From an uncultured Cocleimonas sp. (GTDB taxonomy: Bacteria > Pseudomonadota > Gammaproteobacteria > Thiotrichales > Thiotrichaceae), in the NCBI RefSeq assembly GCF_947495625.1, contig NZ_CANLZW010000043.1, forward strand, positions 1 to 38,187: DNA of 38,187 bases, read 5' to 3'. Made by a program: the position numbers and the translations under genes. Below the pieces are notes generated by a model. That model was not told the origin of the DNA. It did not search any database and saw only the letters and a list, made by a program, of their open reading frames with translations. This document shows, piece after piece, positions 33,110 through 38,187 of this stretch (the first letter of the stretch is position 1; each line of letters begins with the position of its first letter).

Positions 33110-35091
33110 TAATATTCACTTCTTCCGTGCGCCCAATTTGGGTCGCTATTAGTAAGGTCTCCAATGGGTGCATCAAACGCATCCGAAACCAGCGTATCCA
33201 CATTACTACCGGTTAACGCTTGTAAAAAAGTGACTAGATCGCTCTGTTCTTGATCGGATAGATTTAATGGTGTGATCAAAGGATCTAAAAGGTCGTTTGC
33301 TACTCCGCCTTTATTATAAAAACTGACAACATCGTTCAATGTCTGCAATGACCCGTTGTGCATATAAGGCGCAGTTAAATTAACATTGCGTAGACTTGGC
33401 GTTTTATACTTCCAGCGGTCGTCTGGGTTTTGTGTTATTTCGTATAAACCGGTATCCGCGGCTTTCTTTTCACCCACTGAATCTATAATCGCTGTATCGA
33501 CATCAACAAAAACGCCTGGTGCTAGAACAACCCTTTCTTTAGCCGGCTTTATTCCCATTGCTTCGTTATAACCAATTCCGGTGTTATGCATTTTTTGATC
33601 AGTAAACAACGCATGTTTGTCACTGATTGTATGACAGGTACTGCACCTGCCTTTACCGGAAAAAATCTGAAATCCGCGTTGTGCTTTTTTGCTTAGTGCA
33701 TCTTCTTGTTTTCCAAAGTACCAACGATCAAACGAAGAGTCAGCAGATACCAATGTCCTCTGATAGTCAGCTAATGCCCTACCCAGATTTCTCATATTTA
33801 CGCCGCCACCATCGAATGCTTTTTCAAACAGACCTTTATAGTCCGGCATTTTTTTAATTTTATTAATCACATAGCCAACAGATGGATTAGACATTTCATT
33901 ATGAGCTAAAAGTGGTCCCCATATTTGTTGCTCCAACGTTTCCTCGCGCCCATCATGAAACAAGCTGGTGTTATAGGCTACGTTATAAAGGGTCGGAGAG
34001 TTACGCCTGTGACTTCTACCTTCAATACCTATCGCCATCGCCAGTTCATTATTGGCAAAGCCTTGCTCTGGTATATGACAAATTGCGCAAGAAAAAGTAT
34101 CGTTAAAAGACAACCTGCGATCAAAAAACAACCTTCGACCAAGCTCGATTTTTTCAGCCGTTAACGGATTGGTTTCTGGCTCAGGAACTGCGGGTAACCC
34201 TAGTGGTGGATTTTTTGCTAACGCTAATAAATCAGCCTTTGCACCACGGCGAGCAGTTATAGATTTACTTCTGGTTGTGTAACTACCTGTTTCATAGCCA
34301 TCTTTATCATCACCTGGAACAGATAAAATAGGAGCTAGGTGATCTTGGTCTGGCTCATCATTACTCGAAATTTTATAAGCATCATCTTCGAGAATGAGTG
34401 TTTTTATATCAGCCAATATGACTTCGGGATGTAAAAAACCTAAGCTATAAATATTACGAACTTTTAATTTCGGATCGACTAGAAACACTCTTAAAATATG
34501 TGATATGTCACCCGTTTCTTCGCCGTTGACACTCATCTCACGCTGAATATCCTGATTGTAAGATTGCAGGATCGGGTCGAGTGCAGCTAGTGATGGCGTG
34601 GTTAAAAAACGCCATTCTCCCTTGTCACCTGCAAATTTAAAATTAGCACCATATAGACGCATTACTTCAGGAGAATCATGTTCGGGATCAAAACTAAGAC
34701 TGGCTAAACGTAATTTATCCGCAAGCTCAGGATCTTTTTTCATTAGGGTTTTCAGTTTATAGAAGACAAATGAAGCTAAAGGGCATCCATTGACATCTTT
34801 ACAGTTGCTGTAGATAAAGCTCAACAGCGTATATTTACCCTTGTAAATATTATGTAACGTATCTTCACGCCCCTGTTCATCAAGAATTTTACCGTCTGCT
34901 GCGTCACCCAATGGCGGAAGTTTATAACTTCCTGCGGCGGCCATCTTATAGCCTAAAGAACCGAAACCCGGAGCCAATGGAATAGTTTCAATTGTTTTTG
35001 ATGTCGAATTGTTCTCAAGCGATGTAGCACTAGTCTCAAACATAGCAAGGAAACAACCAAACAGAATTACCCCCACACTAAATACTTTCAT
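33109..35091 (-). CDS. Sco-domain / MauG-type di-heme peroxidase fusion
   Basis: 660 aa. Signal peptide, then a Sco/thioredoxin-like domain (about 40-240) whose cysteine pair is Cys97 and Cys103 (NCKDVNGCPL), spaced x5 and not the usual x3, with DISHILRVFLVD as the later histidine segment. The C-terminal domain (about 295-640) is a MauG/cytochrome c peroxidase type with two heme-c sites: CAICH (335-339) and CSTCH (483-487), plus LFHDGREETLEQQ and LRNVNLTAPYMHNGSL. MauG proteins do oxidative maturation or peroxide chemistry in the periplasm. In known mtoX operons the Sco and MauG proteins are often encoded apart; here they are joined, and a second stand-alone Sco follows. Confidence 0.9.
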   Translation of the reverse strand: MKVFSVGVILFGCFLAMFETSATSLENNSTSKTIETIPLAPGFGSLGYKMAAAGSYKLPPLGDAADGKILDEQGREDTLHNIYKGKYTLLSFIYSNCKDVNGCPLASFVFYKLKTLMKKDPELADKLRLASLSFDPEHDSPEVMRLYGANFKFAGDKGEWRFLTTPSLAALDPILQSYNQDIQREMSVNGEETGDISHILRVFLVDPKLKVRNIYSLGFLHPEVILADIKTLILEDDAYKISSNDEPDQDHLAPILSVPGDDKDGYETGSYTTRSKSITARRGAKADLLALAKNPPLGLPAVPEPETNPLTAEKIELGRRLFFDRRLSFNDTFSCAICHIPEQGFANNELAMAIGIEGRSHRRNSPTLYNVAYNTSLFHDGREETLEQQIWGPLLAHNEMSNPSVGYVINKIKKMPDYKGLFEKAFDGGGVNMRNLGRALADYQRTLVSADSSFDRWYFGKQEDALSKKAQRGFQIFSGKGRCSTCHTISDKHALFTDQKMHNTGIGYNEAMGIKPAKERVVLAPGVFVDVDTAIIDSVGEKKAADTGLYEITQNPDDRWKYKTPSLRNVNLTAPYMHNGSLQTLNDVVSFYNKGGVANDLLDPLITPLNLSDQEQSDLVTFLQALTGSNVDTLVSDAFDAPIGDLTNSDPNWAHGRSEY

Positions 35092-35208
35092 TGTCTAACA
35101 CCTTGATTATTACTATTACTGATAGCTACTAAAGCGAATCAGTTTTGCCACTAGGACAAAACCGATTCAAAATACCTCAAAGATTATGAGGCACTAGGAG
35201 ACTTGTTA

Positions 35209-36609
35209 TTACTCTACGATACTAGCGACTTTTTTCACCTCGCTCATTTCTGGCTTCTTTTTGCTATATAAAGAATAGGCTCCGAAACGCATTTGGTGAG
35301 CTCTACCTAATTTTAAGGCATTGAAATCGATACTGAATTTTTCATCCAGCTCTTTTCCATTCCAAACATAGCTTTTAAAGTACTGTGAATTATCATCGCC
35401 TTTCTTATCCCAGTTCGCTAACAATGAAGAGGTGTAATAAACTCGCTTTCCATCCCAGCTAGAAGACGCCATATTGACTTGTTTATCGATTTGCTTCTCA
35501 TAAGTTTGCTTAGGCGCATTGATATCAGAAAGATCAAAGTAACGTGTCTTACCGTCCATAAAGGTATTCACCCAAAGACCTGAATCATCTGATGTTAGTG
35601 AGATATCTACTGGTAATGGTATTTTTGATGCATCACCAATATCTGCCACATCCTTCGCTTGCCATTCACCTTTGTCATCTTCATAGATTAACCAGATTTT
35701 TGATGTTAAGGCTGTGGTAGTTAAACACCAGTTGTGATTTGGCTGCCATGCACAACGAACTTCTAGAGGTGCACCAGGCACATCTAGTATTTTCTTTGGC
35801 TTTCTTGTATGTAAATCCCAAATAACAACGGTATTTCCGAAACGCTTCATGGCTTCTGGATCTTTTACCATTTTACCGAGGTCCATCATGTAGTTAGACC
35901 AACCAGTAAATGATGATGTCACCATCACATTGCGTCTAGGTAAAGCGCGTAAGTCATAACCATAACCATCAGCATACTTTCCTGATTTTTTCGCACCATT
36001 TAGGTTTTCATCCGTTGGCATCCAGTGAGTCGCTACAAATTTACCTTCATTGGTGTATTCCACCATTGCCGTTCTTCCGCCGTGATCGGCATTATTTGAT
36101 AAACCAGTTACCATCATTCGGCCAGGTAACGCATAAGTTGTATGTGGGCCAACAACGCCACCACTAGCTGATACAAAATCGGTGATTACTTTGTTTAAGG
36201 TTGGTTTAGCAGGATCAGTATGAACATCAAATACAAAAATCTTGTTTGTATCTAAACCGCCCGCCCACAGGTATTTACGATCATCTGTTAAACCAGAATG
36301 ATGCGCCTCATTACGACCACCAACCGAAAGGGTTTCGATTACTTTTCCATATTTAGGCGAATTAGGATTTACATCAACGGTAACTAACTTGTCTTGGCCG
36401 TCACCTAGCCCTTCAACACCTAGAGTCCATATATAAACAAAATCTTCCTGGCCTACGATTTTAGCCATGTATGGCGACATACAAGTCTCGTCAGCATGCG
36501 TTGTAGAAACCAACCCAGTAACTGAGCATAAAAGAGTAGAAACAGCTACAGCAATACCCACCTTTCTTTTTACTAAAGATAACAATTTGTTACTTTTTTT
36601 ATTGTTCAT
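35209..36609 (-). CDS. mtoX: Methanethiol oxidase (SBP56 family)
   Basis: 466 aa; GGAGGA sits about 9 nt ahead of the ATG. An N-terminal signal peptide (VGIAVAVSTLLCSVTGLVS, cleavage near THADE) sends it to the periplasm. It has the selenium-binding-protein fold with ETCMSPYMAK, GGRNEAHHSGL, PHTTYALPGRMMVTGLSN and WQPNHNWCLTTTAL. Bacterial members are copper-dependent oxidases that turn methanethiol into formaldehyde, H2S and H2O2 (established for Hyphomicrobium). The following Sco-MauG and Sco genes match the known mtoX operon. Regulator box F (36884-36899) drives it. Confidence 0.95.
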   Translation of the reverse strand: MNNKKSNKLLSLVKRKVGIAVAVSTLLCSVTGLVSTTHADETCMSPYMAKIVGQEDFVYIWTLGVEGLGDGQDKLVTVDVNPNSPKYGKVIETLSVGGRNEAHHSGLTDDRKYLWAGGLDTNKIFVFDVHTDPAKPTLNKVITDFVSASGGVVGPHTTYALPGRMMVTGLSNNADHGGRTAMVEYTNEGKFVATHWMPTDENLNGAKKSGKYADGYGYDLRALPRRNVMVTSSFTGWSNYMMDLGKMVKDPEAMKRFGNTVVIWDLHTRKPKKILDVPGAPLEVRCAWQPNHNWCLTTTALTSKIWLIYEDDKGEWQAKDVADIGDASKIPLPVDISLTSDDSGLWVNTFMDGKTRYFDLSDINAPKQTYEKQIDKQVNMASSSWDGKRVYYTSSLLANWDKKGDDNSQYFKSYVWNGKELDEKFSIDFNALKLGRAHQMRFGAYSLYSKKKPEMSEVKKVASIVE

Positions 36610-36883
36610 TTATAGTGTCCTCCGAGAGTTAAAAAATATTGATTTCCTGGTATTACTAGAAAAACTCTTAAGCTAATGGGTTTTCACTAAAAACTATCCC
36701 AAACTCTTTTAATTAAGACTTTCTAACTACTAATCACCAAGTTGACAATTCAAGCTTTTCACTTCAGCACTACCAAGGGTTAATACAATAAATACAGCAA
36801 CATAAAATCCAATTGTTTTTACCCAAAGTAAAATTGAAATAATTTCTTCTAACCAGTCTATCTTCTGTCTAAAAATGGTTAAA

Positions 36884-36899
36884 TACGTAGTACTACGTG
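36884..36899 (-). promoter_or_regulatory. Regulator box F with promoter of mtoX
   Basis: On the minus strand: CACGTA-GTAC-TACGTA, exactly 23 nt, then TAGACT (36860-36855). It is the same geometry as the five other boxes and links mtoX to the monooxygenase operon. Confidence 0.8.
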
Positions 36900-37121
36900 T
36901 ATTATTTTGTTCTCATTTAAACAGCATAATTATCTTGCGAGATAGCAACAATCCATCCTATCAAAGTAGCTGAGAAGCCTTATTAAAGTATGTTTCACTT
37001 TTGCAACTTAACCACTAATTCTGCTTCAAACTAACCGAATTTATATAATTGCTTGTAAACTCTTTTTATTCCCTAGCGACAAACAAATAATAACTTTGTG
37101 CTATATATAAGTTAGCTTTAG

Positions 37122-37161
37122 TTGAATTTGATATAAATCAAAGATAGAATGAATGTTCATT
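37122..37161 (+). promoter_or_regulatory. tetR promoter with Fnr-type box and TetR-type operator
   Basis: TTGAAT (37122-37127) and TAGAAT (37145-37150) at 17 bp. The palindrome AATGAATGTTCATT (37148-37161) overlaps the -10, suggesting autorepression. TTGATATAAATCAA (37128-37141) fits the Fnr/Anr consensus TTGAT-N4-ATCAA, but it lies in the spacer, where it could only repress, or it is chance in AT-rich DNA. Confidence 0.6.
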
Positions 37162-37232
37162 TTTGTCAATTGCATTTTGATATTTTTTTCTCTAATATGT
37201 TTTATTTCTTAAACTTCTGATAGGACTTTTTC

Positions 37233-37868
37233 ATGCCATACTTAAAGCGCGAGGCTCCTATTCCAGAACCTACCGACTGCAAAATTCTTACCGCAGCTTT
37301 AGAATTATTTGTTAACAATGGTTTTCATAACGTATCTGTTCATGAAATTCAAAAGCAGGCGAATGTTAGTATTGGCTCTATTTACAAGCACTTTGGCGGC
37401 AAAGAAGGCATAGCTAAAGCGCTGTATAAGCATATTTTAAATGAGATGGATGAACTGGTTGACGACGTAATAAAAGAACACCAATCGCCGACCAAACAAT
37501 GCGAAGAAATAATTAGATTATTGTGTGGATATACCGAAACGCATTACGACATTATGGCATTCATATTTCATGCAAAACACACTGAGTTTGTGCCAGATGA
37601 ACCCCTGATTTGTAACACCATACCCTTTATTAAAATAAGAGATATAGTGAAAGCCGGAATGAAAAATGGCGAATTTAGAAAAATCGACTCATGGGTAGCT
37701 GCATCAACAATTTTCGGGGGAGTCATAAGAATGATCCAGCTACGACTAGACAATATGATTGAAGAACCATTACCTACTTATTTTGAAACTCTTATAGATG
37801 CTTCACTAAATGGCGTTCTAACAAACAATAAGACTGAAGTGGATAATAAAATAACTGCTGTTTCATAA
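37233..37868 (+). CDS. TetR-family transcriptional regulator
   Basis: 211 aa. The N-terminal helix-turn-helix is clear (ALELFVNNGFHNVSVHEIQ then ANVSIGSIYKHFGGKEGI, residues ~15-60). The helical ligand domain carries no recognised signature. Four AATGAATRTTCATT palindromes lie at promoters in this window, one over its own -10, so it probably represses itself, gfa, the first kinase pair and the flavoprotein operon until a ligand is bound. Formaldehyde, its glutathione adduct or the sulfur substrate would be sensible ligands (inference). The start has a weak AGGA. Confidence 0.88.
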   Translation: MPYLKREAPIPEPTDCKILTAALELFVNNGFHNVSVHEIQKQANVSIGSIYKHFGGKEGIAKALYKHILNEMDELVDDVIKEHQSPTKQCEEIIRLLCGYTETHYDIMAFIFHAKHTEFVPDEPLICNTIPFIKIRDIVKAGMKNGEFRKIDSWVAASTIFGGVIRMIQLRLDNMIEEPLPTYFETLIDASLNGVLTNNKTEVDNKITAVS

Positions 37869-37951
37869 AGATATAAAATTTCAATTAAGTAACCTGGTGC
37901 AATAAGGTGAAATTTACGTTTTATTTATTCAAAGCACTTATTATTTTTACA

Positions 37952-37967
37952 CACCCCCCTACTTTTA
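37952..37967 (+). repeat. C-rich motif copy 8
   Basis: CACCCCCCTACTTTTA followed by AGTGACTTTTC. Confidence 0.8.
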
Positions 37968-38020
37968 AGTGACTTTTCATTTCGTAGTTTGAAATGACTA
38001 AAGGAACTTATGCTTTGCGA

Positions 38021-38054
38021 AATGATATTTATGCGGCTATGCCTTTCCTTCGGA
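38021..38054 (+). repeat. Dispersed 34-nt repeat, right copy
   Basis: Starts AATGATATTTATGCGGCT. It matches 10983-11016 at about 30 of 34 positions, and T-rich similarity continues for some tens of bases beyond. Confidence 0.75.
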
Positions 38055-38127
38055 CCAACGTAAAAAACTACGTTGTTGTCTCACAGCGTTTGGCTCGTTT
38101 TTGATTTTTGAAAACGTAAGTAAAAAT

Positions 38128-38170
38128 CCACGTTCTAAGAACGTGGTTTTGTGTTCGCCCTAGAAGGGCG
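38128..38170. repeat. Two consecutive hairpins at the right end
   Basis: CCACGTTC-TAA-GAACGTGG (38128-38146) is the covarying partner of the left-end hairpin, then CGCCCT-AGA-AGGGCG (38156-38170). Confidence 0.6.
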
Positions 38171-38187
38171 TATGAAGACTAGCCCTC

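Larger units (their letters stand above)
36610..37232. other. Divergent intergenic region mtoX / tetR
   Basis: No gene is supported. It holds box F with its -10 for mtoX (leader about 240 nt), an Fnr-type palindrome (37128-37141), and a TetR-type operator (37148-37161) before the tetR gene. Confidence 0.7.
37869..38187. other. Right-end region with repeats, no gene
   Basis: No coding frame is supported. It contains C-rich copy 8, the right copy of the 34-nt dispersed repeat, and two hairpins (38128-38146 and 38156-38170). The concentration of repeats suggests a mobile-element end or boundary. Confidence 0.6.

Noticed and set aside
1-38187. CRISPR array, tRNA, rRNA or intact insertion sequence
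   Set aside because: I saw no regularly spaced repeats, no cloverleaf or rRNA-like stretches, and no transposase frame.

Overview
The window looks like an AT-rich gammaproteobacterial chromosome segment. The evidence is gammaproteobacterial-type GshA, FixJ/TetR-type regulators, periplasmic MtoX/Sco/MauG proteins and a glutathione-linked formaldehyde pathway. The gene content points to an aerobic, probably marine, one-carbon/organosulfur user. I see no rRNA, tRNA, CRISPR array or intact transposase. No taxon below class can be read from the sequence.

Layout. 1-2848: Gfa-type formaldehyde/glutathione protein and GshA. 2985-5912: a VWA protein plus MoxR/CbbQ/NorQ-type AAA+ ATPase. 6018-7582: divergent DUF1326 and DUF2182 proteins. 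7993-10829: a PAS histidine kinase, a FixJ-like regulator and an OsmC peroxidase. 11280-14454: a secreted unknown, a degenerate methyltransferase-like protein and a FadL-type outer-membrane channel. 14953-18788: an acyl-CoA-dehydrogenase-like flavoprotein and a second kinase/FixJ-like pair. 19039-25334: a ten-gene operon with an AlkB/XylM-type membrane monooxygenase, truncated haemoglobin, small ferredoxin, XylA-type reductase, three GST-like paralogues, two tiny membrane proteins and one unknown. 25588-36609 (minus strand): NAD-dependent formate dehydrogenase (two subunits), S-formylglutathione hydrolase, glutathione-dependent formaldehyde dehydrogenase, then the methanethiol oxidase operon (mtoX, Sco-MauG fusion, Sco). 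37233-37868: a TetR regulator.

How it fits together. MtoX converts methanethiol to formaldehyde, H2S and H2O2. Formaldehyde is captured by glutathione (GshA, Gfa) and oxidised to CO2 by AdhC, FghA and formate dehydrogenase. The XylM/XylA-like operon is the obvious candidate for an upstream step. I infer that it hydroxylates a methyl group of a small hydrophobic substrate such as dimethyl sulfide, giving methanethiol plus formaldehyde. That would be a dimethyl sulfide monooxygenase unrelated to the known flavin-dependent DmoAB. FadL could admit the substrate, and OsmC could handle peroxide.

Regulation gives the strongest independent support. A 16-bp box, YAMGTA-N4-TACGTA, occurs in front of six transcription units: gfa, DUF1326, the secreted unknown, the acyl-CoA-dehydrogenase-like gene, the XylM-like operon and mtoX. 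In every case it lies exactly 23 nt upstream of a -10-like hexamer in the direction of the gene. This fits activation by one of the two FixJ-like regulators. A second palindrome, AATGAATRTTCATT, lies before gfa, the first kinase pair, the flavoprotein gene and tetR, and looks like the TetR operator. A third motif, CACCCCCCTACTTTT, occurs eight times, always on the plus strand whatever the gene direction; its role is unknown.
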